DNA from: Domibacillus indicus
Lineage (GTDB): Bacteria; Bacillota; Bacilli; Bacillales; Domibacillaceae
Assembly (NCBI RefSeq): GCF_000970685.1
Contig: NZ_LAJB01000003.1
Location: 434,001 to 498,000, forward strand
DNA: 64,000 nt
Direction: 5' to 3'
A program made the translations under genes and the position numbers. Shown here piece after piece: positions 17,663 to 27,308 of this stretch (within the stretch, counting starts at the first letter, position 1; each line of letters opens with the position of its first letter). A model generated the notes under the pieces. That model was not told the DNA's origin and did not search any database. It worked only from the letters and a program-made list of their open reading frames with translations.

Positions 17663-18421
17663 TCAAGAATCGCTTTTTTCCTCGGATCGCAAATACGTTT
17701 CCCGCCATTCCACCCGCTCCCGCTCTTCTATCTGCTTTTCCAGCGCTTCATCCCAGCGCTGCATCGCCGTATTCCAGACACGTGCAAAAAACAAATCCTG
17801 CTCCTTATGATACAAGCGGAATTCCAGGCAGGGAACCTGTTCTGCTGCACTTTCCTCAAAGCCGGCAACCTGCGACACAATGGTCTGCAGGCCGTCTTCC
17901 CCGGGTTCTTCCTCTCTGCCAGCCAGTGCCTGCAGCAGGTCCTCCGGCTGTACGGCCCGGCCGCCTGCGTAACGATACAAAGGCAGGTCTTCCCCTGCCT
18001 CCGTTATCCGGCATTCCGGCCAGACAGCGCCGTGAGCCGGACTGTAAAACAGCTCTGTTTCTTCTTCCTCCAGCTCTTCTTCCATAATGCCTTTTTCCAG
18101 ATGCTCCCGGCCTTTTGCGGTCAGCTTGTAGCCGGTACTTTCCATGTGAATCAAACCCGTTCGCTGCATTTTATTGATTAAATCGGCAATAAACAGCTCT
18201 TCCACTAACAGCATCTCCGCCAGATTGGCGGCCCGCCGGATATCCGCTTTCTCAAAGGCAAGCAGGAGCATTTTCATCAGAATGTCCATCTTGGACCGCC
18301 GGACCCGCTTACATGTCACGCTGTACCGGGTAACCGGCAGCTGCCAGGCAGCCGAATCTTTTATTTCAACAGCCGGGTTTTCCAAAAGAATGGCCCGAAG
18401 CTGTTTTTCAAGTTTTTCCAT
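17663..18421 (-). CDS. Helicase-associated protein with winged-helix-like region, unknown function
   Basis: 252 residues, no signal peptide. The middle part (about 60-115: NLAEMLLVEELFIADLINKMQRTGLIHMESTGYKLTAKGREHLEKG) looks like a winged helix. The rest is rich in acidic residues with a charged C-terminal helix. It starts six bases after the helicase stop with its own AGGAGG site, so the two form an operon and probably act together. I do not recognise a named family. A DNA- or RNA-binding adaptor for the helicase is inference. Confidence 0.7.
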   Translation of the reverse strand: MEKLEKQLRAILLENPAVEIKDSAAWQLPVTRYSVTCKRVRRSKMDILMKMLLLAFEKADIRRAANLAEMLLVEELFIADLINKMQRTGLIHMESTGYKLTAKGREHLEKGIMEEELEEEETELFYSPAHGAVWPECRITEAGEDLPLYRYAGGRAVQPEDLLQALAGREEEPGEDGLQTIVSQVAGFEESAAEQVPCLEFRLYHKEQDLFFARVWNTAMQRWDEALEKQIEERERVEWRETYLRSEEKSDS

Positions 18422-18427
18422 TCCGCT

Positions 18428-21400
18428 TTACCTCCTGCTTTCCTGCAGGACCCGCAGGCCGTTTTGTTTTTTCACTGTGTCCAATACATGCCGGTACATG
18501 TTGCGTGCCGATGCCTGCTTCGTCCGCTCAGTAAACATTTTTGTGCTGCCGATTAAAACAAGCAGCTCTCTTGCCCGTGATAACGCCACGTTGAGGCGCC
18601 GGTAGTCTTTCGCAAAGCCGATGTCGTCCTGCCTGCTGCTGTGATTCCGCACCATGCTCAGAAGAATCACATCCATTTCCATGCCCTGAAACCGGTCGAC
18701 GGTTCCTGTCCGAATAGTGAGATGAGGCAGCTGAGGCTCCTGCTGAATCAGGCGGTCGAGCCTTTTTACCTGCTCTCCGTAAAAGCTGATCACACCAATG
18801 CTTTTTTGGTCATCCAGCTTCATTCTTCCCGCCTGCTTCGCCCCGGCGGCCGCTTCATTCAGTTCCTTCAGCACTGACCCGATTTCCACGAGTTCAGCCG
18901 GGTTAAACAGACTTTTTCCGCCTTTCATCCGCTCTTCAAAAAAAGCGGGCTCATTCGGCATATCGAGCCAGAGCAGGTGATTATCGCGCTTCACAAGCGG
19001 CGACTCCAGCAGATGGTCACGGGCGGCATCCGAATCCGCCAGACCGCACTGCAGCCGGTCGTTTTCCTGCTCATAAAACGGCGTAATGGTCTCCATAATG
19101 CTTTCATGCATACGGTACTGGATAGCAAGCATCGTCTTATTGCTCTCCGGCAAGTTTTTAAACAGCCGTTCAAACAGCGATTCCTGCAGCAGCTCCTTCA
19201 GCTCCGCTTTCCCTGCAAACTCTCTGTTTTCCTCCGCCATTTCCTGCAGTGTTTCTTCCAGCGTATCATTTCCCAGAAGCGGCGGCAGCTGATGGTGGTC
19301 GCCGACTAAAATGATTTTTCTCCCCTTTAGCATCGGCAGCAAAAGCTCGGGCGGTGTCGCTTTTGATACTTCATCAATAATGACCACATCAAAAACAGGA
19401 TAGTTATCCATAAAGTCTTTTCGTGCAGACGCCACACATGTTGTGCCGATCACATTCGCGTGCTTCACATACAGCTTGCGGATCTCATCCAAATCGTGTT
19501 CGCTCGCTTCATGAAGCAGCGACAGCCACTCGCCCTGAATGGCCTGAAAAAGCGGAAGCTTCTGCTTTTCCTGCTTTAGTGACTCGCGCGTAAACGAAAG
19601 GCTCGCCAGCTGCTTTAACAGCTTTTCCTGTTCCTGCTCCGGCTCAGTGAGCAAAATCTCATGTAGAGGCTCAAGCTCCTGTTTCTTTTCCTGGACCGCG
19701 TCTGTCAGCTTCTTCTGCTCTTCTTCTTTTTGGGCAAGCTGCTGCTTGGTGTCCGTGTGCACAGTCTCTTTCTGGACCAGCTCCTGCCGCTCCGCTGCCA
19801 CCCGCTGCTCAACTTGTTCGTACTGCTTCATTTTCTTTTCTAACAGCAGCGCTTTTGTTTCATTCTGGCCGAGCACTTCTGCTGCATCGGGAATCCGTTC
19901 GGCTGACGCAGCCAGCTGCTCATATTTGCTTTGAAGAACCGCCAGCTCTGTCTGCCGTTTCTTTACATCCTGAAGCAGCTCCTGATGATAGTTTTGAGCG
20001 GAACGCTGTTTTTCGGAAAGCTGCCCGGCCACTTCCTGCTTTAACAGCTGAAATATTTCCCGGGCTATATCTTTATAAGAGTCATATGGCTTTAACCGTC
20101 TGGCCCTTCTCCAGACAAACTCCCTCCGGCTGTACAGGCCTTCTAAATAAGCGGCCAGCAGCTTCGGTTCGACTCGGGGATTTCCTTTTAACCGGCTTCT
20201 CAGTTCATCGAGGTACCGGTCAATTTGAACAGCCGTATAAGCAGAAGGCACCTGCACAGCCCGCTGCTGCAGCTGATCAAAAGAAACGCGGTAAGGCGCC
20301 AGCAGCTTCTCGACATAAGAAACAGCCCGGTTCAGCTGGTCGTTATACGCTTTTAATTTAGACAGCTGGTTCATTTCTTCACGGATATCATCCAGCCGGC
20401 TTTGCAGTTCCATAATACGCGGTGACCGCTTCATATTTTGTTCTAGCATAAGCCATTTTAAGCCGTCGATCCGCTGCACTGAGAAAACTCTGGCGTTTAC
20501 CGCCTCTGCCTGCCGCAGAAGCTCCGCCTGCTTTTCAGCTTCGGCTTCTGCTTTTGCAATGGCCTCCTGCTTTCGGTGAATTTCCTGTTCCAGTTCCTCA
20601 CAGGCAGCCGCTTCTCGCAGCTTTTGGATGGCCTGCTGAACCATCTCCCATTGTTTTTGAAGCTCCTCAATGTCCGGTTCATTCTGAAGAAACGCTTCAT
20701 CTTCTTCAAGCGACTCACGCAGCTGCCAGATGGCCTGCTCCATTTCCAGCACCTGCTTTTGGAGGATCTCCTGCGTTTGTTCTATTTCCTCCATCTGCTT
20801 CTGAAGCCCGGCAATAAACTCCTGGCTCTCTTTGTATGCTTTTTGGGCATTCTTTTTTGCTTCAACCGCCGCTTTTATTTGCTCAAGAACGGGCTGGAGT
20901 TCTTCCAGCTCTCTTTCATTGGCAGACCATTCGGCTTCGATTTCCGTCTCTCGGACCTTTCGTGCTTCGAATTGAGCAGAAACTTCTTTCAGCGTATGGT
21001 CCTTCCAATACTGTCCAACGTTTTCTTCAATAAACTTCTTGCCTTCTTCTTCAATACTTTCTGTACGCCCGACCCGCAGAATACGGATATCCTTATTGGC
21101 TAAAAGCCGGCCAAGCGCATTATCGACTGCGAGATTAGACTGTGACGCTACCAGCGTGCGCAGACCCGCTCTGGCGTTTTGCAGACATATTTCCGAAATC
21201 ACCGTTGTTTTTCCGGTTCCGGGCGGTCCCTGAATCACGTATAAATCTTCTGCCGCCATCGCACCCGCGACGGCTTTTTTCTGAAACTCGTTTAACCGGT
21301 TGTGAAAAACCGGTTCAGCCTGCTTTTTGGGCGGCCGAACCGGCGGCTTTTTCTCAAATAAAATCCGTTCCAGATCCGGATTTGCCGCAAGGCCGTTCTC

Positions 21401-22198
21401 GAGATGCTTAAACCCCTGCCGCAGCCGTTTCACCTGGCTCAGTGCCGCAAAGTTGCTGAAGATAACTTCTTTCTGGACCGGATTCAGCTGCTGCCGGCGC
21501 GCCCGCTCCGCCATCGGCCCGCTCAGCTCTACTTCCACCGTGCCGGCTTTCCGGCTGGCTTTGAGCACCTTGCCAATGTCCTGATCGATTCCTTTTATCT
21601 TCACACTTAAATCCTTTAGCGATTTCCATTCCGCTTCCTTCAGCTGGCAGCCGGACAGCACGGCCCGGCTGAAGTCGCCATTAAAGGTGAGACCCGAATA
21701 ACGCGCGGTTATATCCGGAATATCGGCATCCCGCTCCTGGATCGTCAAATACCCTTCCCAGCTCGCAATTCGTTTTTTGACATACGCTGAACTTTCCTGC
21801 GCGACCGGCATGTCATGAATCAACCCAAGAAGGCCGGACGGTACGGATATTGCGTTTGGATCAAACGTGATAAAGGCCGGACGGCGCCAGTTCGTCTGCA
21901 CAGCAGTGCGGCCTGATCTTGTTGTGATATTTGTGACAATCAAACGGTCTCTTTCCACCACGCAGTGCAGCACGATAACCAGGCCGCCGCTTTTCTCAGC
22001 CAGCCGCCTGTTCTCCAAAAATAGAGCCGCGGAAAGCAGCCGGTCCGCCTGCTGGGGATACTTTTCAATATAAACCGTAAATGATTCTTCCAACGAAAAA
22101 AACGAGCGCTCCTCCAGCCCGAGCTCCCGCATCTTTGTTTTTGCTTTATTGGTAAGTGCCAGTGGGCACCGGTATGTGTTCATGCTTGTTTTGATCAC
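18428..22198 (-). CDS. Large superfamily 1 (UPF1/Dna2-like) helicase with coiled-coil insertion
   Basis: 1256 residues. Helicase motifs in order: Walker A IQGPPGTGKTTVISEI (about 325), Walker B IIDEVSKATPPE (about 935), ILVGDHHQLPPLLG, IQYRMHESIMET, TVDRFQGMEMDVILL and RRLNVALSRARELLVLIG (about 1205). Between motifs I and II lies a very long Glu/Gln/Lys-rich coiled coil (about 400-880), unusual in length. The N-terminal about 280 residues are unassigned. Start: GTG at 22198 with AGGTG just upstream; an ATG 15 bases downstream is possible. UPF1-like SF1B enzymes unwind RNA or DNA 5' to 3'. No nuclease domain is visible. A role in repair, RNA metabolism or defence cannot be told apart from sequence. 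Confidence 0.88.
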   Translation of the reverse strand: MIKTSMNTYRCPLALTNKAKTKMRELGLEERSFFSLEESFTVYIEKYPQQADRLLSAALFLENRRLAEKSGGLVIVLHCVVERDRLIVTNITTRSGRTAVQTNWRRPAFITFDPNAISVPSGLLGLIHDMPVAQESSAYVKKRIASWEGYLTIQERDADIPDITARYSGLTFNGDFSRAVLSGCQLKEAEWKSLKDLSVKIKGIDQDIGKVLKASRKAGTVEVELSGPMAERARRQQLNPVQKEVIFSNFAALSQVKRLRQGFKHLENGLAANPDLERILFEKKPPVRPPKKQAEPVFHNRLNEFQKKAVAGAMAAEDLYVIQGPPGTGKTTVISEICLQNARAGLRTLVASQSNLAVDNALGRLLANKDIRILRVGRTESIEEEGKKFIEENVGQYWKDHTLKEVSAQFEARKVRETEIEAEWSANERELEELQPVLEQIKAAVEAKKNAQKAYKESQEFIAGLQKQMEEIEQTQEILQKQVLEMEQAIWQLRESLEEDEAFLQNEPDIEELQKQWEMVQQAIQKLREAAACEELEQEIHRKQEAIAKAEAEAEKQAELLRQAEAVNARVFSVQRIDGLKWLMLEQNMKRSPRIMELQSRLDDIREEMNQLSKLKAYNDQLNRAVSYVEKLLAPYRVSFDQLQQRAVQVPSAYTAVQIDRYLDELRSRLKGNPRVEPKLLAAYLEGLYSRREFVWRRARRLKPYDSYKDIAREIFQLLKQEVAGQLSEKQRSAQNYHQELLQDVKKRQTELAVLQSKYEQLAASAERIPDAAEVLGQNETKALLLEKKMKQYEQVEQRVAAERQELVQKETVHTDTKQQLAQKEEEQKKLTDAVQEKKQELEPLHEILLTEPEQEQEKLLKQLASLSFTRESLKQEKQKLPLFQAIQGEWLSLLHEASEHDLDEIRKLYVKHANVIGTTCVASARKDFMDNYPVFDVVIIDEVSKATPPELLLPMLKGRKIILVGDHHQLPPLLGNDTLEETLQEMAEENREFAGKAELKELLQESLFERLFKNLPESNKTMLAIQYRMHESIMETITPFYEQENDRLQCGLADSDAARDHLLESPLVKRDNHLLWLDMPNEPAFFEERMKGGKSLFNPAELVEIGSVLKELNEAAAGAKQAGRMKLDDQKSIGVISFYGEQVKRLDRLIQQEPQLPHLTIRTGTVDRFQGMEMDVILLSMVRNHSSRQDDIGFAKDYRRLNVALSRARELLVLIGSTKMFTERTKQASARNMYRHVLDTVKKQNGLRVLQESRR

Positions 22199-22241
22199 CT
22201 GTTCACCTGCTTTATTTGACCCTAAAAAGCTTTCTTATTGG

Positions 22242-22271
22242 ATTATAGCACAGAAGGATAAAGAAAGGGCT
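22242..22271 (-). promoter_or_regulatory. Extended -10 promoter for the helicase operon
   Basis: On the minus strand TGCTATAAT (TATAAT at 22247-22242, TG one base upstream) lies about 45 bases before the GTG start. The -35 region is poor, as is usual for extended -10 promoters. The rest of the gap up to 22467 shows nothing further of note. Confidence 0.5.
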
Positions 22272-22467
22272 TCTGTAAGCGGCTGTTTTATTATGGGTTT
22301 ACATTACCGCTGCCTCCTTACGATTAACTGTTGTTTTTGCGCATATATATACTGACAGCCCCTGTTAAGCAACGCAAAAATCCTTCTTCAATATTTTGAA
22401 AACAATCCTTCTTCTTCCAGAGCGGGCGTGTTATGATAAGAGCAAAAAGAGGGCAGGAGGGTTCTAC

Positions 22468-23181
22468 ATGAAGGGAAGGAAATTGGTTTATTTTGCGCTG
22501 GCGTTTATTTTTGTTTTGGCTTCAGTATTTCAGACGCAGCCCGCTCCCACAGAAGCAGCCGCAAAAACCGGCTACGTGAGCATCAGCAGCGGCAAGCTGA
22601 ATGTAAGAAGCGGCCCGGGATCAAGCTATAAAGTAATCGGCTCGCTTTCCAATAACGCGGCTGTTACCGTTTCCGGGCAGACGAAAAACGGCTGGTCGCA
22701 AATTACGTACAAGAAAAAACGTGCTTATGTCGCTTCAAAATACTTGCGCATGTACAGCTTTTTAATGGATAAAACAAAAGTATATACGTATAAAACAAAC
22801 GGCGTGTCCTATACACATACGTATGAAGGAAAAAACAACGGCTGGGATGAATGGCGCGATTCCTCTACCCGCGGCACATTTGTGATCTCAGAAAACAGTA
22901 AGGGCTTGTATCTCGGCTGGCCGGAATCCGAATACTACACAGAAATCTCCTACCCGCTGAAAAGCGGAAAAACATGGAGACACGACTTTGACACGCGCAT
23001 CACCTACAAAATCACCGGCACAAACGGCACAGTCAAAACACAGGCCGGCACCTTTAAAAGCATCACCACGGTTCAGTCAAGCGAGGGGTACATCAACTAC
23101 TACGCTCCGAAGATCGGACTGGTCAAACAGGTATACAGAGGGAAAACCGTTTCTGAGCTTGTGAAGCTGGCGAAAAAATAA
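22468..23181 (+). CDS. Secreted protein with bacterial SH3 (SH3b) domain
   Basis: 237 residues from the ATG at 22468, which has a GCAGGAGG site; the frame opens earlier at 22396. Signal peptide to about residue 31 (EAAAKTG), then an SH3b domain (about 35-95: GKLNVRSGPGSSYKVIGSL...VTVSGQTKNGWSQITYKKKRAYV), then an unassigned beta-rich C-terminal part (about 105-230) with GTFKSITTVQSSEGYINYYAPKIG, like domains found in Bacillus surface proteins of unknown function. SH3b domains usually bind peptidoglycan. No catalytic motif is visible. Confidence 0.82.
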   Translation: MKGRKLVYFALAFIFVLASVFQTQPAPTEAAAKTGYVSISSGKLNVRSGPGSSYKVIGSLSNNAAVTVSGQTKNGWSQITYKKKRAYVASKYLRMYSFLMDKTKVYTYKTNGVSYTHTYEGKNNGWDEWRDSSTRGTFVISENSKGLYLGWPESEYYTEISYPLKSGKTWRHDFDTRITYKITGTNGTVKTQAGTFKSITTVQSSEGYINYYAPKIGLVKQVYRGKTVSELVKLAKK

Positions 23182-23194
23182 CCGTTTCAGCACA

Positions 23195-23231
23195 AAAAGA
23201 ACTGCCGGGCGAAAAGCCCGGCAGTTCTTTT
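23195..23231. terminator. Bidirectional terminator with GAAA loop
   Basis: A perfect 16-bp stem (AAAAGAACTGCCGGGC and its complement) capped by GAAA, with A/T flanks on both sides, between convergent genes. Confidence 0.93.
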
Positions 23232-23260
23232 ATTTCTTTCTATCTGTCCATGAGATCTTC

Positions 23261-25576
23261 TTAATTTGTTAAAGAAGACTGGGGAACAAAACCAATGACA
23301 TTGGAAGCGGATTTTACAAGCACCCAGCTTCCCACCTGATAAGCGATTTGAACCTTTTCCTGGTTTTGAAGCACTCCTGTCTGTGCATACTTTTCAGAAG
23401 GCCCTTTTCGTACAGGCAGAGATTCCATATTTACCTGCATTTCTCCGTTGAACGAAACCGCCGGGCTGTTGATCCGCAAATTGTAATCAACCGCCCGCGC
23501 CAGGAAGATCGCAAAGTCGGCCCGGATGATGCTGAGATGCCTGCCAAACTGTCCGTCACCCATTCCCTGGGCAATGCCTCTTGTGAGCAGTGCCTGCTCC
23601 GCCCCGGAAACGGCACTGCCGTATTCATAGCCAAACGCTCTGCTGATCATCAGAGCCATCTGGCCGCGTGTGACCTTCTCATACGGCTTAAAAGATCCGT
23701 CTTCATAGCCCGTAAGAATCTCTTTTTCCACTGCTGATTGAATGTAGCCCGAGGCAAACATACTTGCATTTACATCGCGGAACGTGCTGGTCCGTTTTGT
23801 CCCGTCGAGATTCAGCGCCCGGCCGATCATTGCCGCTGCTTCAGCACGCGTAACCGTCTGGTCTGGAGAAAAATAGCCATACTCATCGCCTTTGACAATG
23901 TCACCCTGTGCGAGGAACGTCACTTCCTTGTACGCACGGTGGGCAGAAGGCATATCGTAAAAAGTGCCATCGCCCGCCGGCTGGCCTCCTTCCCGCACCA
24001 CAAAGGCGTCTTTGCTTTCAACACCGGACGCGGACAGGGATGTTACACCATACGTATACATACCGCTGGACTGAGCTGTTTTATCGAGAAACACTGTATT
24101 CCCGTTCGTGTTATACACAACATCAATAATGTTCCGCGGGTCTTCATAGGAACCTTCTTTATTTCCTGCAAAACGGTAAATCACATATTTGCGCGGCTGC
24201 TGGCCGGCTTGTTCTTTAATGGTGATCGTTCTTCCTGCCGCTTCCTTTTTCACCTGAACAGAAGCTGGCTTCGAAGGAATAGCTGAACCCTTCCACGGCA
24301 CTGCCGGCGTAACAGCCGTATAATTGTACAGCTGCTGCTTCACAATTGTGGCATAGCCCAGTGCATTCCGCTGAATGCTTTTCAGTGAAAAGTGCATTTG
24401 TCCTTCTGCTTTGCCCGTCCGGTTTGCGGATATTTGATTCGGCAGCTCCATTTTATTATTCCACGTTGAATCAGAGTCATTGCCTACCTTGTAATCGGCC
24501 ATGCCGATATAAAGATGAACCGGGTGAACCTGCGCATACGTGCTGACTTCATGGCTCCACCAGTTCAGAAGCGTACCATACCTCGCCACAGCCAGGTTTC
24601 TCGACCAGTAAATCTGCGGCGTAATGTAATCAATCGTCCCGTTTTTAATCCATGTTCTTGTATCAGCGTACAAATCATCGTAATTATTCACGCCGGCCCG
24701 CGTGTCGCTGCCCGTCGGGTCCAGTGATTTATTGCGCCATACACCAAACGGCGAAATGCCGAATTGAACATGCGGCTTTGTCGCCTTAATCGCCGAATAT
24801 AGATTCTTAACAAGCTGATTAACATTATTTCGGCGCCAGTCGTCTATATTCTTAAAAGACGCGCCGTATTTTTTATAAGCCGCCTGGTCAGGGAAAACTT
24901 GATTTTGGAGTTTATACGGATAAAAGTAATCATCCATATGAACCGCATCAATATCATAATTGGATACCAGCTCTTTTACGGAAGCAATTAAGTAGTTTTG
25001 CACCTCGGGAAGGCCGGGATTCAAGTAATACTGCTGACCGTACTTTACAACCCAGCTCGGGTTTTTCCTTGCCGCATTGGTAGACGCAAGGCTTGTCAGT
25101 GACTGCCCCGGCATCGTCACACGGTAAGGATTCATCCATGCGTGCAGCTCCATCCCCCGCTTATGCGCTTCATCGACCATAATCTGCAGCGGGTCGTATC
25201 CCGGATTAGTTCCCTGACTTTTTCCTGTGATATACGCAGACCACGGAGCGAGCTTTGATGGATACAGGGCATCATTTGTCGGCTTTACCTGATAAATGAC
25301 CGTATTAAACTTGCTCGCTTTCAACCCATCAAGCGTCTGGCGCGCCCAGGCGGTGTACTGCGCTTTACTCATGCCCGCCTTCATATCGCTGTTTTGCACC
25401 GTCGCAATCCACGCGGCGCGCATTTCCCGCTTTGGAAGCGTGCTGGCCGCTGCTTCAGACTGAGGGGGTACAAGAGACATACCTAAAACAAACACTATCA
25501 CTGCACAGAGGACTGCTTTTAATCTACTGCTTTTCTTCACTTTGCTGCCTGCGCCTCCACGAACTTCTTTAAACAT
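23261..25576 (-). CDS. GHL10 (YngK-like) glycosyl-hydrolase-like protein with SLH and SH3 domains
   Basis: 771 residues: signal peptide (to about 44), a GHL10/DUF187 TIM-barrel domain (about 48-400) with KREMRAAWIATVQNS, HAWMNPYRVT, YDIDAVHMDDYFYPY and FGISPFGVWRN, a fibronectin-like part (about 420-530), three SLH units (about 540-725, the last degenerate) and a C-terminal SH3b domain (about 715-771). Similar proteins such as YngK are secreted and thought to cleave wall or exopolysaccharide glycans. The start is uncertain: ATG at 25576 has GGAGG rather far upstream, while GTG at 25540 lies after another GGAGG and gives a more typical signal peptide. Confidence 0.88.
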   Translation of the reverse strand: MFKEVRGGAGSKVKKSSRLKAVLCAVIVFVLGMSLVPPQSEAAASTLPKREMRAAWIATVQNSDMKAGMSKAQYTAWARQTLDGLKASKFNTVIYQVKPTNDALYPSKLAPWSAYITGKSQGTNPGYDPLQIMVDEAHKRGMELHAWMNPYRVTMPGQSLTSLASTNAARKNPSWVVKYGQQYYLNPGLPEVQNYLIASVKELVSNYDIDAVHMDDYFYPYKLQNQVFPDQAAYKKYGASFKNIDDWRRNNVNQLVKNLYSAIKATKPHVQFGISPFGVWRNKSLDPTGSDTRAGVNNYDDLYADTRTWIKNGTIDYITPQIYWSRNLAVARYGTLLNWWSHEVSTYAQVHPVHLYIGMADYKVGNDSDSTWNNKMELPNQISANRTGKAEGQMHFSLKSIQRNALGYATIVKQQLYNYTAVTPAVPWKGSAIPSKPASVQVKKEAAGRTITIKEQAGQQPRKYVIYRFAGNKEGSYEDPRNIIDVVYNTNGNTVFLDKTAQSSGMYTYGVTSLSASGVESKDAFVVREGGQPAGDGTFYDMPSAHRAYKEVTFLAQGDIVKGDEYGYFSPDQTVTRAEAAAMIGRALNLDGTKRTSTFRDVNASMFASGYIQSAVEKEILTGYEDGSFKPYEKVTRGQMALMISRAFGYEYGSAVSGAEQALLTRGIAQGMGDGQFGRHLSIIRADFAIFLARAVDYNLRINSPAVSFNGEMQVNMESLPVRKGPSEKYAQTGVLQNQEKVQIAYQVGSWVLVKSASNVIGFVPQSSLTN

Positions 25577-25858
25577 ACTTTCTTCAACTTATTTCCTCCA
25601 TCTACTTTTTTACCATCATACGACAAATAGCAGTCTAATTGGGAATTATTATTAAAAAATCACAAAAAGTTAACAAATCAGCAGGAAAAATAATAGTTTA
25701 CACTGTGCTGGAAGTCCCGTATTTTCCAGATGCTATTTATAAAATAACAGAATGATATAACCTTGATTTAGTAGATCACCGGCCAAAACGGATTGAACAA
25801 AGAAAGAAAAAACAGTTTCTGGGCTGGTAAAGCTGACAGGAAAAGATGGAGACACAGG
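25577..25858. other. Intergenic stretch with no supported gene
   Basis: AT-rich upstream region of the GHL10 gene. No ORF with a ribosome-binding site, no second group II domain V and no clear repeat was found here. Confidence 0.4.
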
Positions 25859-25892
25859 AAAAAGGCTGCCGAATAGAAACTCGACAGCCTTA
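25859..25892 (-). terminator. Terminator after the LamG exon
   Basis: AAGGCTGTCGA pairs with the TCGGCAGCCTT side on the minus strand and a T run follows. It closes the transcript that carries the SLH gene, the intron and the LamG exon. Confidence 0.78.
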
Positions 25893-25904
25893 TGACCAGC
25901 TGTT

Positions 25905-27308
25905 TTAGTTTTGAGCCGGGTTGTACAGTGATTGAATTTCAGCTTCTGTTAGAGCGATGTTATGCATTTGAAAGTCATCCAGTGTGCCATAAATCGGATA
26001 CCAGTCCGTACCGAACCTTCCAATTGTCAAGTCCTCTGAATTCGCTGATGTAAAATTAAATGACTGTGCAAAGTTCTCATTTGAAACTCTTTCTCCATTT
26101 ATAAACATCTTCATATTGTTTCCTGAAATCACCTGGGCTACATGAACCCAGTTTCTTTCAGTAAATTCAGCTGGTTTGCTGACAGATTGTCCTTGCTCGC
26201 CTACATTCAGGTTGATATTCCCGCTGCTAGTAGTTAAATAGCTGAATAAATCTCCGTCTTTATCATGCCTTTTCGCGAAAATAGCATGTATCCCCTTATC
26301 CACGGTTCTACCATTTCCATCCTGGCCTTTATAACTATCTATTCTAACCCAGTAAGCCACTGTCATTTCCTGGCCAAATTGCAGTGATATATTATTTCCT
26401 ACACTTATCCAGGTTCGGTTGTCAACGCCCTTGAATTGAATTCCCTGGCCCACTTTTCCCGGGACATATGCTACTCTTGCCGGGTTCTCGACAGTACCAT
26501 TATTGTTGTAAATCGAGCTGTCTGCTGTGTTGCCTTCAAATGATAATTGTAAAACCTGTCCGCTCGCTGCCACATGTTTAATTTCAGAAGCAGGCTGGGC
26601 AGAAGAGGCTTTTTTTCGAATATGAATAAATTTGCCTCCTGAACCCGTTGGTATATTATCGATGGCTGTACTGCCTGTAAGCGATACAGCAGCCGCCTGT
26701 TCCCAGGCACTGTCCGTGCTCAAAATGTCTGGATTTTGATCGATTATATATTCATAACTTTCTCCATCGGTTAAGTTCGTCAGTTTTGTTCCATTCCCGG
26801 TTCCTTTTGCCTGTAGCGCTGCCGGGGCGGCTGCGGGCTTGATATGAGCATAAGCTGCTTCAATAAGTTGAATGTCTGAAGCTAACCGGTCCGTTGTAGC
26901 GCTTTTTCTAACGGCTATCCTATCACCGATGTTAACCGGGAGGCTGTCTACTGATTGACCAGTAATTTTGGTCCAGGCAGCCGCCTCATTGATTTTGTAC
27001 TCCATTCCCGATGATACGTCCGATAATTTTACTGTTCCGCTTAAAGTTCCCTGCCCGATTGAAGCATTTGGCGGTTCTTCAGGAGCCGTTATCGATGCAA
27101 CTATCCTCTGGTTTACGGTATTTTCTTTTTCCCTTACATATACTTTTCCTTCTGCAAAGTTAACGGCAGTGCTGTCTCCTGTGCAATCAATCCAGGAACC
27201 ATCCCGGCCATTCGTTGAGTCGACACTGTACTGCATATGAGAAGTAGTGCCGGTCAGCAAATTTGCTGATACATCAATATTTACATTGTTTAAATTAAGG
27301 CTGTTTCC
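25905..27308 (-). CDS. LamG-domain ORF without its own start: predicted 3' exon of the SLH gene
   Basis: 467 codons from 27308 to a stop at 25905. The first part has two or three repeat-like Ig/beta units (SSGMEYKINEAAAWTKITGQ; GESYEYIIDQNPD), and the C-terminal 210 residues form a concanavalin A/LamG-like domain (LQLSFEGNTADSSIYNNNGTV, MTVAYWVRID, TLDDFQMHNIALTEAEIQSLY). There is no signal peptide, no SD sequence and no good start; the first candidate, TTG at 27260, has no site, and protein-like codons continue upstream of it until a TAA at 27312-27314, just inside the predicted intron end. The codon phase fits splicing to the SLH gene upstream. Without splicing it would be untranslated. A simple 5'-truncated pseudogene is the alternative. 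Confidence 0.72.
   Translation of the reverse strand, partial: GNSLNLNNVNIDVSANLLTGTTSHMQYSVDSTNGRDGSWIDCTGDSTAVNFAEGKVYVREKENTVNQRIVASITAPEEPPNASIGQGTLSGTVKLSDVSSGMEYKINEAAAWTKITGQSVDSLPVNIGDRIAVRKSATTDRLASDIQLIEAAYAHIKPAAAPAALQAKGTGNGTKLTNLTDGESYEYIIDQNPDILSTDSAWEQAAAVSLTGSTAIDNIPTGSGGKFIHIRKKASSAQPASEIKHVAASGQVLQLSFEGNTADSSIYNNNGTVENPARVAYVPGKVGQGIQFKGVDNRTWISVGNNISLQFGQEMTVAYWVRIDSYKGQDGNGRTVDKGIHAIFAKRHDKDGDLFSYLTTSSGNINLNVGEQGQSVSKPAEFTERNWVHVAQVISGNNMKMFINGERVSNENFAQSFNFTSANSEDLTIGRFGTDWYPIYGTLDDFQMHNIALTEAEIQSLYNPAQN

Noticed and set aside
27293-27300. Alternative intron 3' end after TTAAT (27294)
   Set aside because: It is also in phase and ends in AY, but needs a five-base bulge in domain VI; the end at 27309 gives a better bulged A between G-U pairs.
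25905-27308. LamG ORF as a plain 5'-truncated pseudogene
   Set aside because: Kept as an alternative, but the group II domain V, matching splice phase and intact frame make a 3' exon more likely.
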